64,000 bases of DNA from JAPPLB01 sp965204095 (GTDB taxonomy: Bacteria > Acidobacteriota > Terriglobia > Bryobacterales > UBA6623): contig OZ241991.1 in the NCBI GenBank assembly GCA_965204095.1, forward strand, positions 5,580,001-5,644,000, read 5' to 3'. The position numbers and the translations under genes were made by a program. The notes beneath the pieces are model-generated. The model did not search any database. It was not told the DNA's origin and worked only from the letters and a program-made list of their open reading frames with translations. Position 1 is the first letter of the stretch; every line of letters starts with the position of its first letter. This document shows, in pieces, positions 1 through 7,231 of this stretch.

Positions 1-49
1 CTTCTTGCGACCGAGGATGTGACTCTGTAGGGTCCATGTGTAGATGCCT

Positions 50-211
50 TCACTGGTGAGATGGCGAGAGCCTACTGTCGGCGTTGACCGCCTCCTTGAG
101 CGCGGGGGCTTTCGCCGGCAACTCCCGCCGCCACTTGAAGGCGATCTCCCGCAGCCCCGAGTGGGCCTCGGCGGCGCCGCTGACGAGATCGAGGTATTCT
201 TCCTTGCTCAT
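50..211 (-). pseudogene. Truncated paralogue of the small helical protein at 5203-5604
   Basis: This is a 53-residue open frame starting MSKEEYLDLV. Its stretch from LDL through the AEAH and REIAF segments to KAPALKEA matches the N-terminal half of the protein at 5203-5604 almost residue for residue, then the two diverge. The motif order is the same in both (LDL, EAH, EIAF, RREL, AKAPALKEA). I know of no named family for it. The match to a longer paralogue and the abrupt end suggest a 3'-truncated copy, possibly broken when vapBC entered next to it. Function unknown. Confidence 0.35.
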
Positions 212-339
212 GGGGACTCGCACGATACCACCCACCTGGCGGGGGCAGGGCGGGTTGCATCGCCGCTACAGCGGGCGGGCAACAGGAAGGGTTGATTTTT
301 CCACTATTCCTCCAATAATTGAAGATGGAGGAATGGTGG

Positions 340-594
340 ATGCCACTCAACATCAAAGATGCGGACACCCATGCAATGGCAAAGAGACTCGCAAGCCTGA
401 CCGGCGAATCGTTGACCGCGGCTGTCAAACATGCCATCCAGGCAAAACTGCAGCAGGTGGAAAAAACACAAGGCGGCGCACCTCTTGCCGATGAGTTGGA
501 TCGCATTGCCCTGCATTGCGCTCAGCTGCCAAGGCGCGACACGCGGAGTTCCGATCAGATCATCGGCTATGACGAAAGCGGGCTGCCTGCGTGA
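340..594 (+). CDS. vapB: VapB-family antitoxin
   Basis: An 84-residue protein starting MPLNIKDADTHAMAKRLA. It has the form of the Rv0623/VapB antitoxins: a short ribbon-helix-helix-like N-terminus (LNIKD..TH..A..LA..TGESLT.A) followed by a charged toxin-binding tail. The chosen ATG has GGAGG about eight bases upstream; a TTG seven codons earlier is open but lacks such a site. The stop codon TGA overlaps the ATG of the PIN toxin, the usual translational coupling of vapBC. By family, the pair should bind its own promoter. Confidence 0.8.
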   Translation: MPLNIKDADTHAMAKRLASLTGESLTAAVKHAIQAKLQQVEKTQGGAPLADELDRIALHCAQLPRRDTRSSDQIIGYDESGLPA

Positions 595-1013
595 TGGTGA
601 TCGATACATCGGCGCTCATCGCCATCATGAGCGATGAACCCGAAAGACGCCACTTCAATCAATTGATTGAAGTGGCTGCAACCACCTGTATTAGCGCCGC
701 AAGCTTGCTGGAGACCCGCATGATTCTATTCGCCCGCTCCGGTGAGAACGCGATCTTGGCATTGGACGCCTTCCTTCTGAAGAGCGGCATGAGCGTTGTG
801 GAAGTTTCTCCCCGCATTGCCGACATTGCCTTCGATGCCAACCGACGCTTCGGCAAGGGGACGGGGCACGGAGCGGCCTTGAACTATGGTGACTGTTTCT
901 CCTACGCCTTGGCCAGGTATCTGGATGCACCACTTCTGTTCAAGGGCAATGGTTTCTCGCAAACAGACATCGCAGCGGCCACGACTCAAGCGGCGAGGAA
1001 AGATGAAGCGTGA
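594..1013 (+). CDS. vapC: VapC-family PIN-domain toxin ribonuclease
   Basis: A PIN-domain endoribonuclease of 139 residues. The N-terminal strand MVIDTSALIAI carries the first acidic residue. The mid-protein segment SAASLLETRM holds the conserved glutamate, and LNYGDCFSYALA supplies the third acidic position. The C-terminal segment LLFKGNGFSQTDI is the usual last metal-ligand region. The ATG overlaps the vapB stop (TGATG). A GTG one codon earlier is also open. Family knowledge predicts Mg2+-dependent cleavage of tRNA or other RNA, neutralised by the preceding antitoxin. All key acidic residues are present, so the toxin looks intact. Confidence 0.85.
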   Translation: MVIDTSALIAIMSDEPERRHFNQLIEVAATTCISAASLLETRMILFARSGENAILALDAFLLKSGMSVVEVSPRIADIAFDANRRFGKGTGHGAALNYGDCFSYALARYLDAPLLFKGNGFSQTDIAAATTQAARKDEA

Positions 1014-1063
1014 GCGCCCCGCGAGCAATAAGGGCCAGGAAAGGACCACCGTATACCCTGGCC

Positions 1064-1142
1064 CGCCCATCCCGTGAAAAACCCGCGCCAGGAGCGCCTT
1101 AGAGGCGTTTTCAGCGCATCGGTGGACCCCAACTACCTGGGG
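1064..1142. repeat. Dispersed repeat copy 1 (hairpin-rich, about 75 bp)
   Basis: This stretch recurs with few changes at 5641-5712. It contains AAAAACCCGCGCCAGGAGCG, then an AGAGGCGTTTTCAGCG-like segment, then a GGTGGACC(C/A)CAACTACC-like end. The GCGC and CGCC/GGCG dyads next to T or A runs could act as a two-way terminator. Only the last 17-19 bases recur at 6608-6626. Origin unknown; it may be the end of a degraded mobile element. Confidence 0.6.
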
Positions 1143-1145
1143 AAA

Positions 1146-1164
1146 GATATCTTGATATGATATC
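1146..1164 (+). promoter_or_regulatory. Putative hicAB promoter/operator
   Basis: Two GATATC hexamers (1146-1151 and 1159-1164) flank TTGATAT. The same bases hold TGATATGAT, an extended -10 element (TGn plus TATGAT, ending 1161). That would start transcription about five bases ahead of the GTG of the hicA gene at 1173. A dyad lying over a -10 box is what HicB autorepression would need. Inference only. Confidence 0.4.
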
Positions 1165-1172
1165 ATTGCCCA

Positions 1173-1427
1173 GTGAGGAAGAAACACCGTAAGACCTTGG
1201 CGGCGATCTTCCTGCGGCCCACTCCATCCGGGATCACCTGGGCCGATATCGAATCGCTGTTCAAGGCCTGCGGGGCATACATCGAGGAACGGGAAGGTTC
1301 CAGGGTCTACGTCGAATTGAACGACGTGGTGGGCCACTTCCATCGGCCCCACCCCGAGAAGGAGGCCCGCAAGGGCGCCGTAGACTCGGTGAGACGCTTT
1401 CTGAAAGAGGCGGGAATCCAACGATGA
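1173..1427 (+). CDS. hicA: HicA-family toxin (locus 1)
   Basis: An 84-residue HicA-like mRNA interferase with a dsRBD-like fold. Visible family features are PTPSGITWADIESLFKACGA, then EGSRVYVELNDVVGHFHRPHP with the conserved histidine-containing strand, then AVDSVRRFLKEAGI. It starts with GTG just downstream of a putative extended -10, so the leader is only a few bases and no Shine-Dalgarno is evident. The stop TGA overlaps the ATG of the antitoxin. The order toxin then antitoxin is normal for hicAB. Confidence 0.8.
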   Translation: MRKKHRKTLAAIFLRPTPSGITWADIESLFKACGAYIEEREGSRVYVELNDVVGHFHRPHPEKEARKGAVDSVRRFLKEAGIQR

Positions 1428-1759
1428 TGGAATACAAGGGATACCGGGCGGCGGTTACTTTCGACGACGCGGCCGGCGTCTTCCATGGAGAAGTGGTGGA
1501 TACTCGGGACGTGATCGTTTTTGAGGGCACCTCCGCCGCTCAACTCAGGAAGGAGTTTGAATTCTCGATCGACGACTACCTGAAGGTCTGTGCCGAACGC
1601 GGCCGGACTCCGGACAAGTCGTTCTCTGGGAAGATCCCCCTCCGGATTCCTCCCGAGGTCCACCGGGCGGCCACCGCAGCCGCCAAGACCCAGGGCAAGA
1701 GCCTCAATGCCTGGATTGCCGAGACGGTCGAGGAGGCGGCCGCGAAAACGCTCGGGTAG
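1424..1759 (+). CDS. hicB: HicB-family antitoxin (locus 1)
   Basis: A 111-residue HicB antitoxin. The N-terminal half is the degenerate RNase H-like HicB fold (YKGYRAAVTFDDAAGVFHGEV, then DVIVFEGTS and LRKEFEFSIDDYLKVC). The C-terminal part (PLRIPPEVHRAATAAAKTQG, then SLNAWIAETVEEAA) is a ribbon-helix-helix DNA-binding domain of the Arc type. The ATG overlaps the hicA stop by four bases. By family it neutralises HicA and represses the promoter upstream. Intact. Confidence 0.85.
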   Translation: MMEYKGYRAAVTFDDAAGVFHGEVVDTRDVIVFEGTSAAQLRKEFEFSIDDYLKVCAERGRTPDKSFSGKIPLRIPPEVHRAATAAAKTQGKSLNAWIAETVEEAAAKTLG

Positions 1760-1798
1760 ATGTGAAGGTTGTGAAAAACCCCTATCGCGCCCGGCTAG

Positions 1799-3532
1799 CC
1801 CGGAAATCTCACCAGGGGGTAGGAAAAGGGCTGCCTGGTGTGGCATAAAACATTTATGTCCAAAACGTTAGCGCCACAAGCCGAAAGCAGCCCTATGACA
1901 ACAGAGTGTACTCAATGCAGCTTCACCTTCGCCAAGCATTTTCGGCGCCAGGTGAGCGCCCGCTTCGACGGCGGGGTGATCAGTTCCGATGGCGGCGCGC
2001 TGCTGTTGCGCGAGGTGGACCAGCGCATCAAGCTGCTGCCGCGCTTGGCGGCCTGCTTCGAGGATGGCCGCGATTCGCGGCGCATCGAACACCGGGTGGG
2101 GGAGTTGGTCTCGCAGCGGGTCTACGGGCTGGCGCTGGGATACGAAGACCTCAACGATCACGACGAGTTGCGGCGGGATCCGCTGGTGGCGCTGCTGGCG
2201 GGCAAGAGCGACGTGGGCGGGCAACAGCGCCGCCGCGAGCGTGACCGCGGCCAGCCGTTGGCGGGCAAGAGCACGTTGCAGCGACTGGAACGAACGACCG
2301 ACGGGCTGGACCGCTATAAGAAGATCCGCTGCGACAGCGCAGCGATCGACCGCCTGTTGGTGGACGTGTTCGTGGAAGCGCAGCAGCAGGAGCCGGCCGA
2401 GATCATTCTCGATATCGACGCCACCGACACCCCTTTGCATGGGCAACAGGAGGGGCGTTTCTTTCACGGTTACTATCGACACTACTGTTACTTGCCGCTG
2501 TACATTTTCAGCGGCCAGCACGTATTGTGCGCGCGGCAGCGAGTGGCGAATCAGGACGCGGCGGAGGGCAGCGTGGCGGAACTGAAGAGGATCGTGGCGC
2601 AGATCCGGGGAGAGTGGCCGGAGGTGAGGATCATCGTGCGCGGCGACTCGGGGTTTTGTCGGGACGAGTTGATGGAGTGGTGCGAGCAGAACGGGGTGGA
2701 GTACGTGTTGGGGCTGGCGCGCAACGAGCGGCTGCGGTCGCTGATCGACGAGGCCCTCGACGAGGCGGCAAGGCAGCAGCAGCAGACGGGCCGGCCGGCG
2801 CGGGTCTTTACGGAGTTTGAGTACCAGACGCTTGAGAGTTGGAGCCGGGCGCGGCGGGTGGTGGGGAAGGCGGAGCAACTCGTGGGCAAGGAGAATCCGC
2901 GCTACGTGGTGACGTCGCTGAATGCCGAGCGTTGGCCGCCGCAACGGTTGTACGAACAACTCTACTGCGAGCGAGGCGAGGCCGAGAACCGCATCAAGGA
3001 GCAGTTGAGTCTGTTCGCCGATCGCATGAGCAGCGAGACGCTGCGGGCCAATCAGTTGCGGCTGCATCTGTCGTCGCTGGCGTAGGTGTTGCTGGTGGGG
3101 CTGCGGCGGCTGGGGCTGGAGGGCACGCAGTGGGCGCGAGCCCAGACGGAGACGATCCGGCGGGGGTTGTTGAAGATCGGGGCGCTGGTGAAGGTGAGCG
3201 TGCGGCGGGTGCAGCTGTCGCTGGCCAGCGGCTATCCCTATGAGGAGGCGTTCGCGGCGGTGTATCGGGCACTGCGTCCGCCGGGATGCGCAACTGTGTG
3301 AGAACACCGAGTGAGCCCAAAAACAGCGTTCCTGGGGCGCTCTGCCGGGGCCGTAGGGCTAAGTGGGTCTGCTGTCGGCAACAACCCCAAAAACGGACGT
3401 TGGAGGGTCGCCAGGGGCGGCAGAAAACGCCCCGTAGCGGCCCTCGTCCCTCCTCACCGTGAGGATTCCGAGCTTCAGACCCTATTGCGGCCCCTCTCAA
3501 CCCTTCGCAATGCCGCTGGTGAGAAATGCGGG
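1799..3532 (+). mobile_element. IS1380-family insertion sequence, copy 1 (1734 bp)
   Basis: Bounded by near-identical inverted ends (CCCGGAAATCTCACCAG on the left, reverse complement of CTGGTGAGAAATGCGGG on the right). It lies between two CTAG tetranucleotides (1795-1798 and 3533-3536), read as the target duplication. A second copy at 35007-36740 has exactly the same length and is also flanked by CTAG, which supports the boundaries. The single transposase gene has an internal stop in this copy, so it is probably not autonomous. Confidence 0.9.
1856..3301 (+). pseudogene. IS1380-family transposase, nonsense-mutated
   Basis: A DDE transposase of the IS1380 family. The acidic triad is visible in IILDIDATDTP, IIVRGDSGF and CERGEAENRIKE. 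The frame stops at TAG (3083-3085) after HLSSLA and resumes in the same frame to 3301. The other copy in the window has TAT (Tyr) there and reads through to a product of about 481 residues, so this is a single-base nonsense mutation removing the last 72 or so residues. The catalytic residues lie before the stop, so residual activity of the truncated product is possible but unproven. About seven other amino-acid differences separate the two copies. Confidence 0.9.
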
Positions 3533-3617
3533 CTAGCACCGCAGCCGCTCGATATCGACGGCTTTGCCGCCGCGGCGGAGATCAGCCGGCGCGCGCCACC
3601 GCCGTGCCCCGGTTTCC

Positions 3618-5126
3618 TCACGGATGATCGTGATGATGATCGTCATGATGACCCGTGCCCGTCCACACGTAGTCGCGCGCGGCGTCACTGTGACAGTTCT
3701 GGCATCCTGCGACCATGCCCTCGGCGTCCACGTTTCCGTTCGCCGCTCGCTGCAGCCAGTACCAGTCCCCGTGCTCCGGGTCGTAGCCGTCGCTCTTGTA
3801 CATGACCGTCATGACGTCCAGCGTTTGATCCGGCGTGTAGTCCTCCTTGACGATGATCGAGCCGTGTGGAAGCGGGCCTGTGCCGTGCGTCAATGCGTTT
3901 TGCGCGATATCGTTGACGTAGATGGTGATCAGGGCGCCGGGGGATCGGCCTGGATGGGGCGCCAAACCCTGTTCGAAGTGGCTCGTTCCGGGGAACAGCG
4001 GCCAGTCCGTGTACGGCGCGCTTTGGAGATAGCTCAAGACCGATTGCGCGTTCGGCTGCGGCAGCGACTTGGGATCCGTCCCGAGATAATAGCCGGAGCC
4101 GACCAGGAGCGGCAGACTATAGGACACGAGCCTCTTCACGAAAGCCACCTTGCGCTGCACCCCCCCGGTGGCAGGATTGAGCCTCGAGTAGTACAGGAAG
4201 GTTTCACCGAACGCATCGCCGACGCTCACCACATCCCGACCAGCGAAGGGTCCATCCAGATCGTTGTTCAACTCGGAATGAATAAAACCATGCCCTCCGC
4301 TGACGGGATCGCCGCTGAACAGTGTGTTGCCGTGCGTGTCCAGGCCGAACAGATAGATCGAGCCGCTGCTCCAGCGCGGATCGTCGGACAGCGCCCGGAT
4401 GGCGAAGTACCCCTGCGATTCAAGCTCCATCGCCGCGCAACGGACAAACTCCTGGAGCCTCTCGGGGGAAGGATCGGCCTCAAGCCCCATGGCGTGGACC
4501 TCATCGCTCTCGCAGGTGCCGGGAATGTCACGGCGGTAGATCCCCGCGCCGATCGCGGCCGGGTTCCCGTCCCAGTCGATGCTCTTGACGTAGGAAGCCT
4601 TCGGCTCGTTCCTGCCGGTCGCTGGGTTCGGGGAAGAATAGTAGACCCAACCCTCGCCGAAGTTGTTCGCGACGCGAACAAACTCCAGCAACAAGTCGGT
4701 GCCGAAGTCGTCCACCAGAGGTCCCCATGGGACCCCTTCCCTTGACGGGTCGGGCGGGAAGACGAAGGCACGGGAAGCACCGGGTACATCCGTAAGTTCG
4801 TTGACGAAGACATAGGTCGGGCCGCTCTTCCACCGCGCGTCATCGTGGAAGGCATGCCGGGCTTGCTCGAACCCAACCTCCTGGACAAACTCGTAGGCAC
4901 ATCGAACGAACGCCTGAACGTCCTCTGTTGTGCGCACCGCGCTGGCGACGATGGATTTATCCGCACAGGTTTCCACCTGGGGAGCGTGCAGGGCGGGCGC
5001 GGATTGCAGAACCGCGAAGATCAAGAGCAGCCCGACGATTGCGGTTAGCTTCGCCCCACCGGAAATTCGGGGGAAACGATCATTCACAAACTTTGCGATG
5101 TAGTCACCGATTCGCTCGATGCTCAT
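3618..5126 (-). CDS. Exported Cache-Cache-cytochrome P460 fusion protein
   Basis: A 502-residue protein starting MSIERIGDYIA. The ATG has GGAGG six bases upstream, so it is preferred over an in-frame TTG four codons earlier. One hydrophobic segment (about 27-43) should act as signal or anchor. Two similar Cache-like sensory modules follow (about 55-200 and 205-350). Each has a ...DDARW/DDPRW.SG..Y.F... core, then GEGWVYYSSPNPATG or GETFLYYSRLNPATG, and ends in (G)AGIY or GSGYY. Residues about 365-490 resemble cytochrome P460, with PHGSIIVKEDY, VMYKSDGYDPEHGDWYW and the haem motif CQNCH near 475. The tail is histidine-rich (HHDDHHHDHP). Inference: a periplasmic ligand-binding haem protein. No partner gene is evident. 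Confidence 0.75.
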   Translation of the reverse strand: MSIERIGDYIAKFVNDRFPRISGGAKLTAIVGLLLIFAVLQSAPALHAPQVETCADKSIVASAVRTTEDVQAFVRCAYEFVQEVGFEQARHAFHDDARWKSGPTYVFVNELTDVPGASRAFVFPPDPSREGVPWGPLVDDFGTDLLLEFVRVANNFGEGWVYYSSPNPATGRNEPKASYVKSIDWDGNPAAIGAGIYRRDIPGTCESDEVHAMGLEADPSPERLQEFVRCAAMELESQGYFAIRALSDDPRWSSGSIYLFGLDTHGNTLFSGDPVSGGHGFIHSELNNDLDGPFAGRDVVSVGDAFGETFLYYSRLNPATGGVQRKVAFVKRLVSYSLPLLVGSGYYLGTDPKSLPQPNAQSVLSYLQSAPYTDWPLFPGTSHFEQGLAPHPGRSPGALITIYVNDIAQNALTHGTGPLPHGSIIVKEDYTPDQTLDVMTVMYKSDGYDPEHGDWYWLQRAANGNVDAEGMVAGCQNCHSDAARDYVWTGTGHHDDHHHDHP

Positions 5127-5202
5127 GCTTACCTCCAATTCCTCTGCCGCTATGTTGTCAGAATATTTCGGATTAAAACGCTGTTTCTCTAACAGGCCGT
5201 GT

Positions 5203-5604
5203 CTAAACAGCCGTTTTCCCGCGAGTCTCAGGACGAGTTCGCGCGACGGGATTGAGCAAGGCGCGGTGGGTCGGATCAGCTGAGTCAGCCATTGCGCGTT
5301 GCGGGCAACTCCTCAAGCCGACTCCAGGCCGCCAACAGCGCCCCAAGCGCCTGGGCGGTCTCCGCCAGGCCTCGTGGCGTGCCCGGCGCCTCTCGGCCGG
5401 GTCGGGATCAGTGAGATCGAGCCGCTCGAGCTCGCGCTTCAGCCGAAACGCCCCCCTCTCAGCCTTGAGGGCCTCCTTGAGCGCCGGGGCTTTCGCGCCC
5501 AACTCCCGCCGCAGCCGGAAGGCGATCTCGGAGAGCCCGGCGTGGGCCTCGCTGGCGGTGCGGGCGAGATCGAGCCGTTTGTCCTCGCTCACGGGAGCCA
5601 GCAT
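5203..5604 (-). CDS. Uncharacterised small helical protein
   Basis: A 133-residue frame from the ATG reading MLAPVSEDKRLDLARTAS. The first 65 residues are strongly helical and charged (SEIAFRLRREL, AKAPALKEALKAE, RLKRELERLD) and could form a coiled coil. The remainder is arginine/proline-rich and may not be natural coding. Only the helical part is shared with the truncated copy at 50-211, which is evidence that it is or was a real gene. The dispersed repeat at 5641-5712 lies about 37 bases upstream. No family recognised and no function offered. Confidence 0.4.
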   Translation of the reverse strand: MLAPVSEDKRLDLARTASEAHAGLSEIAFRLRRELGAKAPALKEALKAERGAFRLKRELERLDLTDPDPAERRRARHEAWRRPPRRLGRCWRPGVGLRSCPQRAMADSADPTHRALLNPVARTRPETRGKTAV

Positions 5605-5640
5605 AGCACCCGGGCTGCCGTTTTCCGCTTCCAGACGCCG

Positions 5641-5712
5641 GTGCCGGTAAAAAACCCGCGCCAGGAGCGCCGTAGAGGCGTTTTCAGCGAGGAGGTGGAC
5701 CCAAACTACCTT
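5641..5712. repeat. Dispersed repeat copy 2
   Basis: Near-identical to 1064-1142: AAAACCCGCGCCAGGAGCGC, then GTAGAGGCGTTTTCAGCG, then GGTGGACCCAAACTACCTT. It sits just upstream of the small helical gene at 5203-5604. The terminal GGTGGACCCAAACTACCT also appears alone at 6608-6626. Confidence 0.6.
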
Positions 5713-5935
5713 GGTTTTGCGCCTTGGAACCACCGATGTCCGGCGACATCTACTCTGGCCGGCGTGTTGCCTCATTTCCGAATGTTACCCACCGTCCTCA
5801 CAAAGAGGCTGCCGCCTCTCCGCCACGGGTTGCACGAGCCGCAAGCCACATGGCCCCGGACTGCTCCGGGCCGGGGGCAAAGCTGCTCTCCCATGACAAA
5901 GGCAAGAGGGCTTTTGGTGGACACGACGTGCTGCA

Positions 5936-6148
5936 TTGTGTAAATATACACACATTGACAGCGCGGCCATCATCAAGCGGCTGCTGCGAGATGGCTGGTA
6001 TCGCGTGCGCGTGAGTGGGAGCCATCATCACTACGCACACAACGCCAAACCAGGCGTCGTGACGGTGCCGCACCCACGCAAGGACATACGCGTCGGCACG
6101 CTGCGGAATATCTACAAGCAGGCCAGCTGGGAGTGGAGAAACCGCTAA
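5936..6148 (+). CDS. hicA: HicA-family toxin (locus 2)
   Basis: A compact 70-residue HicA. The diagnostic order is visible: IDSAAIIKRLLRDGWYRVRV, then SGSHHHYAH with the catalytic-type histidine after G-S, then VVTVPHPRKDIRVGTLRNI and YKQA. The 5' end is uncertain: a TTG at 5936 opens the frame, but the real start may be at an unusual codon near IDSAA because a perfect dyad covers the first codons. The stop TAA overlaps the antitoxin ATG (TAATG). It is only distantly related to the HicA at 1173. Confidence 0.8.
   Translation: MCKYTHIDSAAIIKRLLRDGWYRVRVSGSHHHYAHNAKPGVVTVPHPRKDIRVGTLRNIYKQASWEWRNR
5937..5952. promoter_or_regulatory. Putative operator dyad at hicAB locus 2
   Basis: The inverted repeat TGTGTA / AATA / TACACA lies at the extreme 5' end of the second hicA gene. 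It is a plausible HicB binding site. If so, transcription and translation may begin slightly downstream of the TTG at 5936. Inference from symmetry only. Confidence 0.35.
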
Positions 6149-6558
6149 TGCGATATCTGATCGTACTGGATGGCAGTGAGCCGGGTGTCGGCTACGACGT
6201 GACGGTGCCGGACCTGCCCGGCTGCACCTCCGCAGGCGACACGCTGGCCGAAGCCATCAACAACGCCGCCGAAGCCATCCGAGGCCATGTGCAGACCCTG
6301 ATCGAGATCGGCCAGCCGGTTGGATTGCCGAGCGCGAGCGCGCCGGCCGACCTGCCTCCCGGCCATCTTGTCGGAGTGGTCGACGTCGACCTCGAACACG
6401 ACGCGCCGCCGCTACGAGCGGTGCGGCTGAACGTGTCCATCCCAGCGACCGCGCTCGGGATCATCGACGCTGCCGCGAAGCTCACCGGGACGACGCGGTC
6501 AGCCTTCCTGACGCGCGCAGCACTGACCTACATCGAGCGCGAGACCATCCGCACCTAG
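6148..6558 (+). CDS. hicB: HicB-family antitoxin (locus 2)
   Basis: A 136-residue HicB starting MRYLIVLDGSEPGVGYDVTV. The partial RNase H-like fold shows the classic VPDLPGCTSAGDTLAEAINN segment followed by AAEAIRGHVQTLIEIGQPV. The C-terminal part (RLNVSIPATALGIIDAAAKL, then TGTTRSAFLTRAALTYIE) is a ribbon-helix-helix DNA-binding module. Translation is coupled to hicA through the TAATG overlap. It should neutralise HicA and autoregulate. Intact. Confidence 0.88.
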   Translation: MRYLIVLDGSEPGVGYDVTVPDLPGCTSAGDTLAEAINNAAEAIRGHVQTLIEIGQPVGLPSASAPADLPPGHLVGVVDVDLEHDAPPLRAVRLNVSIPATALGIIDAAAKLTGTTRSAFLTRAALTYIERETIRT

Positions 6559-6715
6559 CAGGCCACGAGCCGCTACGCGGCTCCGGGCTGGGTTCCGTCC
6601 AGTTGCGGGGAGGTGGACCCAAACTACCTCCTGATTTGAGTCGGCAAAGCGGTTTTGACGGGTCCCAGGAGGGCCGGCCCGGCCGCGTAAGAAGGCTTGC
6701 TTTTGGCCTTGTTTC

Positions 6716-6743
6716 ACCTATGATAATGTCACTTATCACAGGT
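6716..6743. promoter_or_regulatory. dif-like core site for a tyrosine recombinase
   Basis: Two 11-base arms, ACCTATGATAA (6716-6726) and TTATCACAGGT (6733-6743), are inverted with one mismatch around a six-base centre TGTCAC. The inner ATAA / six bases / TTAT layout is that of XerCD dif and of simple tyrosine-recombinase core sites. A further partial arm ACCTGTGA follows at 6757-6764. It lies about 0.5 kb ahead of a Xer-like recombinase gene. It could also be a repressor operator. Confidence 0.5.
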
Positions 6744-6765
6744 AATTAGCGGGGCGACCTGTGAG

Positions 6766-6784
6766 GCGCCGGCGGCGCTTTTTT
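6766..6784 (+). terminator. Possible intrinsic terminator
   Basis: A GCGCC / GGC / GGCGC hairpin is followed directly by six T residues, the form of a Rho-independent terminator reading rightward. It lies upstream of the HNH gene, so it may insulate that gene from transcription of the hicAB locus. Confidence 0.45.
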
Positions 6785-6847
6785 GAAGGCCGGCCCACAC
6801 GCCGCCGCGCCTGCCGGCGCGGGGGAGAAAAACCGGCCGATCGCTCG

Positions 6848-7231
6848 ATGCCCGCCGACCTCGAACATCAACAGCTTCCCCTGTGCTGCCCCTGCGGCGA
6901 GGCCGCCCTCTACCGCCGCGGGCTCTGTGAGGGGTGCTACAACCGCGGCCGTCGCTCCCGCGCCCGCTTCGGCGGGGGCAGGGAACGGGTCCTGGCGCGC
7001 GACCATCACCTCTGCCGCGTCTGCCGGGCCTCGGCGCCGCTTGTCGTCCACCACCGCCGGCCCTCGAACCGGCCCTCCTCGCTGATCACCCTCTGCCGCG
7101 CCTGCCACGCGCGGCTGCACCGCCTCCGCGCCATCGACCGCTGGGTCCCCGAGCTGCTCTCCGACCTGTGGGCCGAGCAGCACCCCCGCTCGCCGCGCCA
7201 GCTGCAGCTTCCGGGCGATTTTCCCGGATGA
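6848..7231 (+). CDS. HNH-type endonuclease-like zinc protein
   Basis: A 127-residue protein from ATG at 6848 (MPADLEHQQLPLCCPCGEAA). An N-terminal CxC/CxxC zinc knuckle (CCPCGEAALYRRGLCEGC) precedes an HNH core: CRVCRASAPLVVHHRRP, then ITLCRACHARLHRL. The paired CxxC motifs with the HH centre match small phage-type HNH proteins. The stop TGA overlaps the ATG of the tyrosine recombinase (ATGA), so the two are translationally coupled. Inference: an accessory DNA-cleaving or DNA-binding factor for the recombinase, or a phage-derived nuclease. The frame is open 29 codons further upstream, but those codons are arginine-rich and overlap the hairpin. Confidence 0.65.
   Translation: MPADLEHQQLPLCCPCGEAALYRRGLCEGCYNRGRRSRARFGGGRERVLARDHHLCRVCRASAPLVVHHRRPSNRPSSLITLCRACHARLHRLRAIDRWVPELLSDLWAEQHPRSPRQLQLPGDFPG

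Larger units (their letters stand above)
6559..6847. other. Gene-poor spacer ahead of the HNH/recombinase pair
   Basis: Nearly 290 bases without a convincing gene. It holds a 17-19 base fragment of the dispersed repeat (6608-6626), a 28-bp dif-like dyad (6716-6743), an extra inverted arm ACCTGTGA (6757-6764), and a GC hairpin followed by T6 (6766-6784). These look like recombination and transcription-control sequences rather than coding. Confidence 0.5.

Noticed and set aside
1868..3307. Minus-strand open frame across IS copy 1 and its mirror in copy 2
   Set aside because: GC-rich antisense frame without motifs; the plus-sense DDE transposase explains the sequence.
6716..6743. Chromosomal dif site of the replicon
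   Set aside because: The arms are more symmetrical than known chromosomal dif sites and the site lies in an accessory block beside its own recombinase; a skew analysis of the whole chromosome would decide.
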